Positions 23,795 to 35,514 of a DNA stretch of 64,000 nucleotides are shown here, in pieces. Location of the stretch: assembly GCA_023213395.1 (NCBI GenBank), contig CM041465.1, positions 117,063,741-117,127,740 of the forward strand, written 5' to 3'. Origin of the DNA: Cycas panzhihuaensis (taxonomy: Eukaryota; Cycadophyta). Every line of letters starts with the position of its first letter. Position 1 is the first letter of the stretch. The translations under genes were made by a program, and so were the position numbers. Under the pieces are notes generated by a model that had not been told where the DNA came from, did no database searches, and saw only the letters and a program-made list of their open reading frames with translations.

Positions 23795-24602
23795 CATCCC
23801 ATCATTTCCCCATGGCCTTTTTTTCAAATAGGGATTAGACCTTATTGAAGCTATAACTTTGCATTCCTCATCATATAGTTTTTCATCCAATTAAAGGTTA
23901 GTTGAAAAACTAGATTAAATAGTTTTAAGTTAGTTTTTCATCTAATTAAAAGTTAGTTAAAAAACTAAAATGGGAAAACCATTTAGAAAAGAAACATACA
24001 TGGCAGGGTTTTAAAACTATCTAGATTTCTTTAGGAAGGGGAGACAGATGCCCAACAACTATAAATGGAGCAAGAGGAGCAAAAATCATGGGAAGATAAT
24101 GCCAAATAGCTTTCCAAAGAAGAATAACAACTCTAAACCAAAGATTGTGAGGGAGAAACGAAGGAAAACAGATGCAAGAAGAAATAGGCTGAAGAAGTAA
24201 GGGAAAAGTGCTAAGATCTATTTGTGGGCGGGCATTAAAGAAGCCCAAGAAGGCTTAGTTGCATCCAAAGCAAGAACAAAACTAGCTGTAGCAGTCCAAG
24301 GAAGATGCCAGGCATAAATCTTCTCTAAGAAAGGGTTTTCAGTTGAACGACGACCAAAACTTGATACATAGATCATTGATATTGGTACCAAAGAGCATGA
24401 AGCAGCTTGAAATGTGCCCAACACACATTTCTTCTCTTCCAAATTGCTATAGCAGTCTTATGCATGCTCATTATAGCACAAAATATGGAAAGTTGTAAGG
24501 AAAAATCTAAATATTTTCAAATTTAATATAATGTTACTATATATTATTCTAAATTTATTTCAGTTAGATAAAGTTTTTACTTTTTTGTTCAAATTCAGAT
24601 CA
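23795..24602 (+). repeat. Chromovirus 5' LTR, 3' part only
   Basis: 23910-24602 repeats 30112-30800 from ACTAGATTAAATAG to the terminal GATCA. The first ~115 bases align poorly. They contain a local ~60 bp duplication of the TTTTTCATC..AATTAAA..GTTAG unit. The missing ~450 bases, including the tandem repeats of the 3' LTR, would lie beyond Tat-A, left of the window. Confidence 0.8.
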
Positions 24603-24609
24603 AATATTT

Positions 24610-24621
24610 TAGCATTAGAGC
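24610..24621 (+). other. Chromovirus primer binding site, tRNA-iMet type (degenerate)
   Basis: TAGCATTAGAGC matches the canonical plant initiator-Met site TGGTATCAGAGC at 9 of 12 positions, all three differences being transitions. It is 7 bases after the LTR end at 24602. Confidence 0.7.
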
Positions 24622-24699
24622 TAGTTTTCTTGAAACCCTTGGGAATTTAGGGCTTTTTAAAGAAAAAAAAGGAGAAAACCCTCTTTGTTTTAGCTATGA

Positions 24700-25900
24700 A
24701 AGTTTTTTTATGAAAAATAAGTTTTAGTATTTGTTGACTAGTGAACCTTTAATCAAACCGCTTGAAAAAGAGTGTAGACAGCAAAGGAAGATGGTTGAGC
24801 TAGAGTAAGAGGTGGAGAAAAGGTTCATGAAGATGGAGTAAAACCTCAAAAGACTAACCCAGCTTATGGAACAACTAGTCTCTCAATAAGGTACAACTTC
24901 TTCAATACCCAAAGGCATCAAGAAGAAAGAAGATGAATCAGTGAAAGAGGAAACAAATGAAGAACCTATAGAAGACTAATAAGAAGAGGAAGAAGATGAT
25001 AGCCCATCGGTAATAACACATCCATTCAAGGTAGAGAAAAAACTTGAATTTCTCATCTATGATGGAACCTTAGATTCTGAAAAGTTAGATGGTTAGTTGG
25101 ACCAACTAGAAACATATTTTTCTATTTATAGCTATAAAAATCGGTAGGAATTTACTTTTGCTAGGTTAAAATTGTCTAAGCATGCATTAGTTTAGTGGAA
25201 TGCTTACCTTAAATCCCATAATGTGGATGAAATTACATAACAGTGATTTAAGATCCTCATAAAAAAGTAATTCTATCATATTGGGTATGAAGAGTAGCAG
25301 AGGATTAAATGGCAGTATTATTGATAAGAAAAGGGCTAAAATATCTAAGACTATATAACAGAATTTCAAAAGCAAGTTGTTATGTTGGGTATATTTTTAT
25401 TGGGTAAAGACATCATGCTGAAGTATATTGGAGGGCTACACTAGCATATTCAACAAGAACTTTAACTATTTGAAATTAAATCGCTTGATGAGGCCAGCAA
25501 AAAGATGATTGCCATAGAAAAGAGGAATAAGAAGGTTTTCATTAAGAGGAAAAGATTTGCACCTCAAGAAGGTAGCAACAAACCTACCCAAGGAAAGAAG
25601 TTTCTAAGTAAAGTTGGATAACAACCTATTAGGGGTTTTGGCAAGACGAAACAAGTCAATACCACCCAAATCAAAGTCACTTATACAAGTGAGTGGGTCA
25701 CAGCATAGAAGATTGTTGGTTCTTACACCTAGAGAAATGACCTAAGAGCAAGGGAAAAGGTAAAGCTAAAACTGAAGGTAAATCTTTACTTAACTCTGAA
25801 GGTGATGAAGATGTATGTGGAATTGAAGGAGCCAATGAGAAGCTAATTCTTATGGCTAATGTGAAGCCTAAAAACAACCATCAACAAGTTGATCCAAAGG
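24700..25900 (+). pseudogene. Chromovirus gag (decayed)
   Basis: An acidic coiled-coil-like N-terminus is followed by a capsid-like core (FLIYDGTLDSEKLDG near 25050-25090, then ITEFQKQVVMLGIF near 25350-25400). A basic stretch and a zinc-knuckle remnant VGHSIEDCWFL near 25693-25725 follow; the first Cys pair is lost to a stop. At least a dozen stops interrupt it. Confidence 0.8.
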
Positions 25901-25929
25901 TTAGAGAAGAGCTCTTCATGGTAAGAATC

Positions 25930-26320
25930 TAAGTGAAGAAAAGTATGGTTGATGCCATCTTTGATGGAGGAAGCCAAAAGAACTTAATCTTAGAGGCATT
26001 GGTAAAGAAGTTGGGATTAAAAATGCATACACATCTAAAACCATATCTCCTTATATGGCTACAAAAAGATTCAGAGTTGCACGTTACTCACCAATGTAAG
26101 TTTAAATTTGTAATTTCTGAAAAGTTCATTGATGAAGTTGAATGTGAGGTAGTTCCTTTGGATGTTTGTCAAATTTTGTTTGGCAGCCCATATCTCTATG
26201 ATAGAGATGGAGTTCATTATAAGAAGCTGAGGAAGTTTCGACTCATCAAGGACGGGAAAGCATATCTGATCAATGCATCAAAACCACAAAAGAAGATCTC
26301 TCTCATATCTTCCCAATAAG
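25930..26320 (+). pseudogene. Chromovirus protease
   Basis: Open for 128 codons. The active-site loop reads AIFDGGSQKNLI, with Gly in place of the usual Ser/Thr after Asp. It is followed by VECEVVPLDVCQILFGSPYL, the flap and second-half pattern of plant Ty3 proteases, and FRLIKDGKAYLIN. Directly upstream of RT. Confidence 0.8.
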
Positions 26321-26479
26321 TAAAATGATTGATTAATACTTGTAGGAAGTTTATGCTACTAATGATAAAGTAAAAGGTGGAAGAAAAAGAGTAAGCATAG
26401 TCCTCAATGTAGGTGCTGGATAGGAAACAAGTGTAGCAAATTGAAGGCCAAAGGAATAGGTACAATGATGTATTCCAGG

Positions 26480-27300
26480 AGCCAAAAGGACTACCCCCTA
26501 AGAGGGAAATTAAATATGAAATCCAACTAGTTGTCGGTTCATCTTTGCCCAATCTTAGTCTCTACTAAAACTCAGTTTTAGAGAATGAAGAGATTAAGAG
26601 GCTGATTCAAGAATTCTTAGAATAAGAAGTAATCAAGTTGAGTTGTTTCCCATGTGGTTCACCTATTATTTTAGTGCAAAAGAAATATGGAGGATGGAGA
26701 ATATGCATTGACTACCAGGCTTTGAATAAGATCACCATAAAAAATTGACATCGCTTACCATGGATAGATGACTTGTTGGACCAACTACAGTTTGCAAGAT
26801 ATTTCAACAAGTTGGACCCGAAATCAAGCTACCATCAGGTTTGAATCTGGGACTAGGATACTTGGAAGACATCCTTCAAATCAAAGCAAGTGTTGTTCAA
26901 ATGGTTGGTGATGCTTTTTGGTCTATACAATGCACCTACCACCTTTATGAGGTTGATGAATGAGGTATTAAGACCCTTTATTAATGAATTTATAATTATT
27001 TATTTAGATGATATTCTGATTTTCAGTCATACTTAGAAGGAATACCTCCAACATGTCGAGCAAGTGCTCAAAGTCCTCCAAGAGTAGTAACTAAAACTTA
27101 ATCTAAAGAAGTGCAAGTTTGGAAAGCAATCTCTCATCTTCTTAGGTTTTATAGTTGGAGGAGAAGAATTGAAGATTGACCCAATAAAGATCAGTGTCAT
27201 TCTCAATTGGCCTACACCTAAGACAATCACAGAGGTAAGAAGTTTCATTGGTGCATGTCAATATTTAAGAAAATTTATTTTTAGATTCTCTTAAATTACA
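26480..27300 (+). pseudogene. Chromovirus reverse transcriptase (decayed)
   Basis: Blocks [53 protein letters not shown] and the catalytic [12 protein letters not shown] (near 26995-27025) are in one frame. Then LNLKKCKFGKQSLIFLGFIV leads to the connection region. Stops include TGA after TIKN and TAG in the middle of the fingers. YLDD is intact. Confidence 0.92.
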
Positions 27301-28110
27301 ACATCTCTTCATGCATTAACAGGGGGACATACAAAGTTTCATTGGGAGAATGAACAAGATAAAGCTTTCAGGCTTTTGAAGTAGAAAATTTATGAGGCAC
27401 CAGTGTTAGCCTTACCCTCATTGCAGAAACCATTTAAATTGGAGACTGATGCTTTAAGCTATGCCATAGATGAAGGAATGATGGATCTAGGGAATAAATC
27501 ACTCACATGCACACAATGGTAATAGAGAATAAAAAAGAGATGAAACAAGATATGAGAGCAACCTTGAAGGTGAGAATGAATAATGACTCCCTCCTTGATA
27601 TTTCATCTTTTATTATTAAGGGTGAGAATTAGGGTTGGGATTTTCCCACCTAATAACATGAACCCAAAATTATATTTAAATGCACATAAAGTGCATTTCA
27701 TTAATAGACTAATGCTAACAATATATCCTAAGGTCACATAATTAATCTACATAAATGAGCTTGATACATTAACCTCTTTCAATAGGAGTAGTATTGAAGT
27801 AAGAGGGAATACTAATAACATATCATTTAGAGACATTTAATAGAGCTATCATAAACTACCCAACTTATGATAAAGAGCTCTATTCATTGCACCAAACAGT
27901 TAAGTATTAGAGATCATATTTGTTGGGAAAAGAGGTGGTCATCCACATCAACCAAAAGTCTTTGCAATTCTTGCAGACTCAGTACAAATTGTAGTAGGCT
28001 AGGCACATGAAGTGGATGTCCTATTTATAGCAGTTTCACATCGTGGTCAAGTACAAGAAAGGCATGAAAAATAAAATTATAGACTTGTTGTCCAGACCTC
28101 CTCAACAATA
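27301..28110 (+). pseudogene. Chromovirus RNase H, interrupted by a 340 bp insertion
   Basis: The first half has LQKPFKLETDALSYAI (catalytic Asp kept) up to about 27480. The fold resumes at 27821 with YHLETFNRAIINYPTYDKEL, then LLGKEVVIHINQKSLQFLQ and MKWMSYL. The interruption lies between the second and third strands of the fold. Confidence 0.82.
27480..27820. mobile_element. ~340 bp insertion in chromovirus RNase H, possible solo LTR or small non-autonomous element
   Basis: Starts within TGATGGATCT and ends ...ACTAATAACA, so it can be framed TG...CA. The flanking protein is continuous without it. No open frame and no clear flanking duplication. Contains an ATGCAC..GTGCAT inverted repeat near 27678-27697. 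Family unknown. Orientation and exact ends are uncertain by a few bases. Confidence 0.55.
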
Positions 28111-28239
28111 AGGTATTTCTAGTTTGTTGGTAGCTATGTAATTTCAGCCTTTTTACCATGATGAATATGTTGATTTATACTTGGAAGATAAGGCATTCAA
28201 GCCTATCTTTGAGTAGCTATAGTAGGGAAAATTTGTTAC

Positions 28240-29260
28240 TAATTTTTAGCTAAAAAATAGCCTCCTCTTCAAGCAAGACAAGCTTTACATTCTAAAGCAT
28301 GTAAATCGAATGAAGTGAATAAGAGAAGCTCACACCTCTCGAGTTACAGGACACTTTGGAGTGGGAAAAACATTGTTGAATTTGTAGTGATATATGTATT
28401 GGCCAAATATATAGTAGGATGTGACTATAATAGTACGAGGATGTACATTGTGTAACACATCAAAGCTGGCCAATAGGAAGTTTGGATTGTACACTCCACT
28501 TCTTGTTCTATCCTGACCATGGGAGAGTATCTCCATGGATTTCCTCGAAGGAATACCATGGACCAAAAATAGTATGGATTATTTATTTATAGTTGTTGAT
28601 CAGTTTAACAAAATGGTGCTATTGATTCCCTATAGGAAGACACATATCAGAGAAGACATAACTAGATTATTTTTTTAGCATGTTTGGAAGCATTTTGGAC
28701 TTCCCAACTTAGTCATTTCTAATCGAGACAGTAGATTTCTGAGTTATTTTTAGCAAATGATTTGGAGAATGATGGATACGAAGCTAAAGATAAGCACAAC
28801 TTTTCATCCTCAAATAGATGGCTAAACTAAAGTTATCAACATGACGTTAGTATATCTATTACGAGGATACAATGCCAAGTATCCTAAGACTTGGGATGAA
28901 AGTCTCCCATACTTGCAATTTTCCTTCAATAGGGCTATCCATAGCTTAACCCAGAAATCACCATTTGAGGTATGTTTGGGATTTCTACCTGCAAGTCCAT
29001 TTGATCTAGAATTTTCTGCTCAACTTTTTATAGGAAATAAAAAGGAGGAAGAAGCAAATGAGAAGGCATAAAGATTCTTGGGAAGAATTAGAAAAATCCA
29101 TCAGCAGGCTGAGGAGTAGCTTCAAAAATCTCATTAGAGATACAAATAGAGGCATGACACACATAGAACCAGCCATTCCTTTAAGGAAGAAGATAGAGTT
29201 TGGTTACATCTCAGTAAGAAATGATTACAAGGTGAAGGTAAAAGGCTAAAGCCTATACGT
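28240..29260 (+). pseudogene. Chromovirus integrase (decayed)
   Basis: The zinc region has EAHTSRVTGHFGVGKT and CTLCNTSK. The core has SMDFLEGIP (first Asp), LVISNRDSRFL (second Asp) and, where GQTEVINR is expected, TKVINMTL, so the catalytic Glu is Lys. Downstream, KTWDESLPYLQFSFNRA and SLTQKSPFEVCLGFLP are well kept. Confidence 0.9.
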
Positions 29261-29264
29261 TATG

Positions 29265-29630
29265 GTCCTTTTATAATCTTGAAGAAGGTTGGGGAAAATG
29301 CTTTCCAACTTGATCTTCTAGAATTCATGAAGATGTATTCAATTGTGAATGTTGAGAATCTAAAGATGTTTGAACCATCCATGTTAGATGAAGATGAAGA
29401 CGGAGTTCCACTCTTACTAAATCTGGAGGAGTTACAAGTAGAGAAAGAGGAACCAATGCAAAATGATTAAATTATTTAAAGGAATCATACCAAGACCAGA
29501 AAAGGCACAATCGAGTCCTTTAGGATTGCAGAAAAAGGACAAGTACCCAACAAGGCAAAATGGTACAGAAGGAAGAAATGGAAAGTTAAATTTCCTCATC
29601 TACAACTATAAGGTTCATGAGGCCATGAAC
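29265..29630 (+). pseudogene. Chromovirus integrase C-terminus with chromodomain-like tail
   Basis: GPFIILKKVGENAFQLDL and VNVENLKMFEPSML form the GPF module. After an acidic spacer (DEDEDG), the tail KTRKGTIESFRIAEKGQ...PNKAKWYRR resembles a decayed chromodomain, placed where chromoviruses carry it. Chromodomains steer insertion toward modified chromatin. The match is by pattern only. Confidence 0.65.
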
Positions 29631-29633
29631 TCC

Positions 29634-29647
29634 TAAAAAAGGGGAGT
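29634..29647 (+). other. Chromovirus polypurine tract
   Basis: AAAAAAGGGGAG directly precedes TTTTGATC, giving plus-strand priming and a 3' LTR start near TGATCTATTT (29650). Confidence 0.75.
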
Positions 29648-29649
29648 TT

Positions 29650-30800
29650 TGATCTATTTTCAGATCTTTAATTTCATAATACTCTTTAAAATGAGTATAA
29701 AATGCCTTGTTATATTTGTTTTTCATGTTTGTAACCTTCATTTAGTAGAAACATTCCATTGAGATGCTTAAAAAATGTAAAACATGTATAACCAAGTGGA
29801 CTACAAGTGTAATAAAGTGGTCTACAAGTGTAACCAAGTGGACTACAAGTGCAACTAAGTGGTCTACAAGTGAAACTAAGTAAACTACAAGTGCAACCAA
29901 GTGGACTGCAAGTACAACCAAGTGCAACTAGGCAGTCTGCGAGTGCAACCTAGTGCAACCTGCAGCGATCGCAAGTGCAACTAAAAAAATGGAAAACAAA
30001 AAGATAAAAAAACTGATGCAATTTTAACGAGGAAAAAGGAGTTCGTTTCACACAAAATTTTAGGAGGACAATTTCATATGTGTCCTCTACATAATATAAA
30101 AAAGAAAACACTAGATTAAATAGTTTTAAGTTAGTTTTTCAACTGATTAAAGGTTAGTTAAAAAACTAAAATGGGAAAATCATTTAGAAAAGAAACATGC
30201 ACGATAGGGTTTTAAAACTTCCCAGATTTATTCAAGAAGGGGAGACAGACACCCAACAAGTGTAAATAGAGTAAGAGGAGTAAAAATCATAGGAAGATAA
30301 TTCCAAATAACTTTCCAAAGAAGAATAACAACTCCAAACCAAAGATTATGAGGGAGAAATAGAGGAAAAGAAGTGCAAGAAGAAATAGACAGAAGAAGCA
30401 AGGGAAAAGTGCTGAGATCTATTCATGGGAGGCATTGAAGAATCCCAAGAAGGCTTAGTTGTAGCCAAAGGAAGAAGAAAACTAGCCATAGTAGTCTAAG
30501 GGAGATGCCAGGTAGAAATCTACTCCAAGAAGGGGTTTTTGGTTGAACAGCAACCAAAACTTCATACATAGATCATTGGTATTGGAACCAAAGAGTATGT
30601 AGCAGCCTAAAATGTCCTAACACATATTTCTTCTCTCCCAAATTACTATAGTAGTCTTATGCATGCTTAATAGAGCACAAAATATGAAAATTTGTAAGGA
30701 AAAATCTAAATATTTTTAAATTAATGTAATATTATTGTATATTATTCTAAATTTATTTCGATTAGATAAAGTTTTTACTTTTCCATTCAAATTTGGATCA
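29650..30800 (+). repeat. Chromovirus 3' LTR (~1.15 kb)
   Basis: Starts TGATCTATTT after the polypurine tract and ends GATCA at 30800. Its right ~690 bases match 23910-24602. The left ~460 bases, including a 21 bp tandem array, have no partner in the window. Confidence 0.8.
29785..29955. repeat. 21 bp tandem repeats in the chromovirus 3' LTR (~8 units)
   Basis: Unit AAGTGGACTACAAGTGTAACC with variants (ACTACAAG/TCTACAAG, GTGCAACT). Period 21, so a minus-strand frame reads repeated VDHLVTLV-like heptads, which I take as a by-product. Array too irregular for CRISPR. Confidence 0.85.
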
Positions 30801-31000
30801 ACAATACAAGAGGAGGACAAGACTAATTCATTGTTTCTTATGCTAGAGATAGGGACATTATGGATTAGAGTGTCCCCTAGAAAAGAAAGGAGGAGAATAC
30901 ATATATGAAGAATGTGGACCAACAGACCATAAATGGCCTAATTACCCAAAGAATACTAAGTACAGAACTTCAATTTGGTAGATGTGGTATTAGATTAAGA
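30801..31000 (+). pseudogene. Ty3-II gag C-terminus with two zinc-knuckle remnants
   Basis: CFLC..GHYGLECP (30832-30876) keeps all CCHC ligands despite two stops between them. A second, weaker copy, EECGPTDHKWPN (about 30905-30945), follows. The rest of this gag was separated by the chromovirus insertion. Confidence 0.72.
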
Positions 31001-31399
31001 AAAGTTAGCTTATCTACAAATGTGTAGTAGCAAATCAATAGGATCTCCTCCCCTTCAAGATAATTTTCTAGATCTAATAATGGAGAAGTAATGACTGCAG
31101 GAGGTAACAAAATTCTTTAAGATGCTATGGAAGAGGTTCAACAAGAAGAGTTGCAACAAAGAAGATTTAAAAGCCTATACTACAAAAGGAAAACAACATA
31201 ACTATAAGAAGGTATAAATCCTTGGTAATTGTTGCAAATTGTAAAGGATATACTTATTAAATTAAGAGTGCCAGTCTCTATATCATTAGAATTTAAGTGG
31301 TGGAAAGTAGGGTATTTTTAGTAAATGGTATTAGATCAAATCAAAAAACTAGTTCTTAGAGCCATAAAAGATACAAGAATAGACCCTAGAGTCCTAATG

Positions 31400-31760
31400 A
31401 TGGTTTTTAGAATAACCTTATATAAAACTATTATAGACAAGGGCTCATGAGTAAATGTGTTATCTGAATCCTTATAGATAGCCTTGGGAAGGCCCAATGT
31501 GGTTGCCCTAGATTATTTGATTAGATTAGCTAATCAATTACAAGTAAGAGCCATGGGAACACTCTTGAATGTCCTAGTAACATTTGCATAAGTACCTGTC
31601 TTATTGTATTTTATAGTAGTATGAATGCATAATCAAATAAAGACTTATCTAACCTTATTGGGAAGACCTTGATTACTAGCTACAAAGGTAATTTAGGATT
31701 GGAGGAGACATACATTCACTCTTCCAACAAGGGAGAAGATAATGACCTTTCCCTTATGCT
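31400..31760 (+). pseudogene. Ty3-II protease (decayed)
   Basis: IIDKGS then a stop then VNVLSESL at about 31430-31475, matching the D-x-G-S-x-VN pattern of plant Ty3 proteases. LGRP at about 31660-31672 marks the second half. In between, VALDYLIRLANQLQVRAMG is open. Confidence 0.7.
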
Positions 31761-32830
31761 CAAATGGGCCAAAGATAGAAAAGATTAAAGATGAATACAA
31801 AGCCTCATCCACAATAGCAACTATATAATCTTCAATAAGTCCTTACTCTAAAATAGCTTTTCAAATGCAACCAATTCTACCAACCAGCCCTTCATCATCC
31901 TATATGCTAAATTGGTTATATAATGCCTAGGACGAAATAGAACTAGCTTCATGTTATCATTTGGAATGTTGCATAGATTCTTCAAAAGAAGAGGATGAGG
32001 AGGAAAAACAACTAGAGTCACTCAAATCAGAAAAGAATTACTGCATGGATTCTTCTATAGCTTGTGAATTATCTATTTTAAAAATCATCTGCAATAAAGT
32101 ATTAAAATAGTGAAGAATAAATGGCAACAATAATTATGGTATCTTGTGTTTCCCTATTTCTTAATAAGACAAGCTTAGATTTGGTATGAGACATATATAC
32201 AAAATTTTAATTCTTGGAAAGAAATAAGATTTTTTTTTTTAAATAAGATTCCAAAAGATTGAAAAACCTTCATTTTGGAATGGGGATGATCCATATCCAC
32301 ATATACAAATATGTGTTTAGAAATAGACAACATAAGAAATTAAAAAAAAAAAAGATTGGACTCAATATTGGGGGGCAACATTTGAAGCAATCTCCATTGT
32401 CTACTATAATTCTTATGAAAGAATAAGACTAATATATTAGGATACGATAGTAGAAAATTTTTATCAGACTTTCACCTATCATAGTTCAAATGAGTACATT
32501 CATAAAATTTTACAAAAAATTAAGAAAAAACCCTAGAAAAAGAAGTGTATTATTTTCATATTAAAATTAAAGTGAAAAATTTGTAGGAACAATAAACTAT
32601 TTTGCCTAGTTACCCTACATTAGAATATGGAGATCATAGTATATATATCACTTCAGCATACGCACTAAGTCTAGATGGTAAAGTGGTGCAAGGGGAAAAA
32701 TTAAAGATGAGGGAAATTAATATTAGGACAGAAGAACAACCCTAGGTAATCAGCTTTGGTGATTATTGGAAAGAGAAAATAGTGTAACAAGCAACTTCAC
32801 TATTCTTAGAATACAAGGATGTGCTTGCCT
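31761..32830 (+). pseudogene. Ty3-II pol spacer between protease and RT
   Basis: Low-complexity, acidic reading (SKEEDEEEKQLESLKSE near 31980-32030) with many stops, poly-T/poly-A tracts at 32230 and 32340, and no recognised domain. Part of the long protease-RT linker. Confidence 0.55.
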
Positions 32831-33600
32831 GGTCCTATAAGGACTTAAAAGGCATCCTGCCAAAGTTGGAAGAGCATAAAATTAATTTGATGGAAGGAGC
32901 TAAGCTAATAAGGCAAAGGCCGTACCATATGAATCCAAAGTACAAGGAGAAAGTTAAAGCTAAGCTTGATAAGCTACTAGAAGTAGATCATATTTTTTAG
33001 GGTAAAAATAGTGAATAGGTAAGCCTCATTAGAGTCATCCCAAAGAAAAATGGAAAATTTAGAGTTTGTGTTGACTACAGAGCTTTAAATAAAGCCACTA
33101 AGAAGGATTTGTTTCCAATTCCTTTCATAGAGGATATTTTAGAAAAAGTGGCAAGACATGGTGTATACTCATTTATTAATAGATTTAGTGAGTATAATCA
33201 GGTCTAGATTGCACCAAAAGACTAATTGAAGATAACCTTGTCACTGAATAGGGTACTTATATATTCAGAGTAATGCTGTTCAGATTAATTAATGCCCTTG
33301 TAACATTCTAGAGAGTTATTCTTAATATATTCAGAGAAATGATAGGGAAAATAATCGAGGCATTTCTTGATGATTAGATGTTGTTCACTCTATTAAAAGT
33401 TCATCTTGGTTACTTACAATTGGTTCTTAAAACCTATAGAAATAATAACTTATATTTAATTCCTATAAAATGCACCTTCATGGTGTCATTTGGGACCTTA
33501 TTGGATTATGTGGTGATAAAGAATGGATTACTTATAGATCTAAATAAGATAGTAGTGATTTTAAAATTTCCATTACCAAAAACACAAAGGTAGGTTAAAG
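32831..33600 (+). pseudogene. Ty3-II reverse transcriptase (decayed)
   Basis: Blocks RQRPYHMNPKYKEKVKAKL, IPKKNGKFRVCVDYRALNKA, FPIPFIEDILEKVARHGVYS and the catalytic AFLDD (33360-33374) before a stop. Frames change around 33240-33290. Confidence 0.85.
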
Positions 33601-34210
33601 GATTTCTATGGATGATAGGGTACTATTAAAAGTTCATCAAAAATTATGCCCAAATAGTTAACCCCCTAGAAATCTTGTTAAAAAAGAAGATTGAATGACA
33701 ATGGAAACTATAATAGTAGTTGGCATTTGAATTATTGAAAAAGATGATAGCCCTAAATTTCTAGATTATGATAAACCCTTTCATGTACATATAGATGCAT
33801 CTTTGTTTGCTACTAGGTGTGTATTGACATAGTTAGAAGATGATAAAAATGATCTACTAATCTATTTTACAATCCAAAAATTAGTAGAGGCTGAAAAGAA
33901 TTATTCAATGATAAAATGAGAAGGGTTGGGTATAATATATACTCTTTAGAAATCCAAACATTATTTACTAGATAACCTATTTGTATTTTTGGTAGATCAC
34001 CAGGCCCTTCAACATTTAATTAATAAGCCTATAGTACAAGGAAGAATTAGTAGATGGCTCATGTTGTTCCAAGAATTTACTTTCAAGATTATCATCAAGA
34101 AAGATGCTAAGTATATAATTCTAGACTTATTGTTAAGAGAAGTAGATGGGGAACCAACAATAGGAATCCAGGATGATTTTTTAAATGCAGAATTATTCTC
34201 CATCTAAGCA
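33601..34210 (+). pseudogene. Ty3-II RNase H (decayed)
   Basis: The connection region (FIKNYAQIVNPLEILLKK) and early strands are frame-broken. The end of the fold is open at 33989-34207 with LVDHQALQHLINKPIVQGRI, SRWLMLFQEFTFKIII and DAKYIILDLLLRE, the usual DHQAL and ADxLSR counterparts. Confidence 0.8.
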
Positions 34211-34299
34211 ATGCCTAAATGGTATGAAGATATAACACATTATCTGGCAACAAAATAAACACTACTAGGGATGGAGTGAGTCGAGTGACAAAGCTTCAT

Positions 34300-35400
34300 C
34301 TTTCCCCTTCGAACTGATTCAAGGAATGCTATATGATATGGGACCCAATCAAGTCCTAAGGAGATGTATAATGGAGTATGAAGTAGAAGCTACTATCAAA
34401 GAAGCCCATGAAGGAGCTACAACAAGACATCATACTAAATTAATAAGTAAGAAAATTTTATTGGCAGGACTTTGGTGGCCTACAAATTTTAAAGATATAC
34501 AAAAGTGGGTCCATAGTTGTGGTATATGCCAATGAGTGGGGAAGCTGGTAAAGAATCATTTTATACCCTTGTGTCCCATATTGGCTTAAGCTCCATTTGA
34601 GAAATAGGGACTAGATTTCATTAGACCTATTAGTTTACCAGCCTAGTATATAAATGTAAGGTACATTTTGGTTACCACTAACTTCTTGATGAAATGGATT
34701 GAAACAAAAATAATGAGGATGTATGATGCTCATAGTACAACCTACTTCTTATATTAAAGAATAATTATCCAATTTGGTTTCCCATTAGAAATTATTTCAG
34801 ATCAAGGAAGTAGCTTCCTTAATGAAACAATAAAACATTTGATACAAGAATTTTTAATTCAACATTCAAAGTCTTCCCCATATTATCCATGGGCAAACAG
34901 GTAAGTGGAAAGCACAAATAAAATTTTAAAACTAGTATTATCTAAAATTTGTAATTAAGGATGAACAGATTGGGCATAATAGCTTCATTCTATTTAATAG
35001 GTTGATAGGCCAACAATAAAAAGGCTCTATAAGTAAACTCTATTTCAGTTGGTCTATGGATTGGAGGCTATACTTCCTCTTAAATTTTGGATAGAAAGTT
35101 TGAGAGTGGTATCTGAGTTATGATTGTCTAATTAGAATTCACAAAACTAATGATGTGTTGATTTAATGAAATTGGACAAAAAATGACAAGAAACTTGTGG
35201 GAACTGAAAGCAAAGAAGATGAGAAGGAAAGCATGGCATGATCGATATCTCAAAGTCCCACAGTTTCAGGAAGGAGATCTTATTCTTCTTTATGATAGTA
35301 AGTTTCAAATAAAACCTAAAAAATTAAAGTTATGGTGGGTTGATCCATATAATATGAACCAAATTCAATCAAATGGAGTAGTGTGACTCTAATAACTTGA
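34300..35400 (+). pseudogene. Ty3-II integrase (decayed)
   Basis: The zinc region EAHEGATTRHHTKLI..CGICQ is open at 34326-34535. The core shows GLDFIRPI, IISDQGSSFLNETIKHLIQ and VESTNKILKLVLS, so both Asp and the Glu are readable across stops. The C-terminus has FQEGDLILLYDSKFQI and KLKLWWVDPYN, with no chromodomain after it. Confidence 0.85.
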
Positions 35401-35514
35401 TAGAATACTACTAGAAAAACCAGTTGATAGAAGTTGATTAAAAATATATACAACAAGTTTAATAAAAAAAAAAAGAAGATAAGAACCATAGGAATAAAAA
35501 TTCTCTTATGACTT

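Larger units (their letters stand above)
23795..30800 (+). mobile_element. Ty3 chromovirus (plus strand), 5' LTR truncated by Tat-A
   Basis: Partial 5' LTR (23795-24602), tRNA-iMet-like primer site, gag, protease, RT, RNase H, integrase, chromodomain-like tail, polypurine tract and 3' LTR (29650-30800). The shared LTR part is 23910-24602 against 30112-30800. The right flank ACAAT (30801-30805) is the expected target duplication inside the gag of Ty3-II. Very AT-rich, with many TAG/TAA/TGA at former Trp and Gln codons. Confidence 0.88.
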
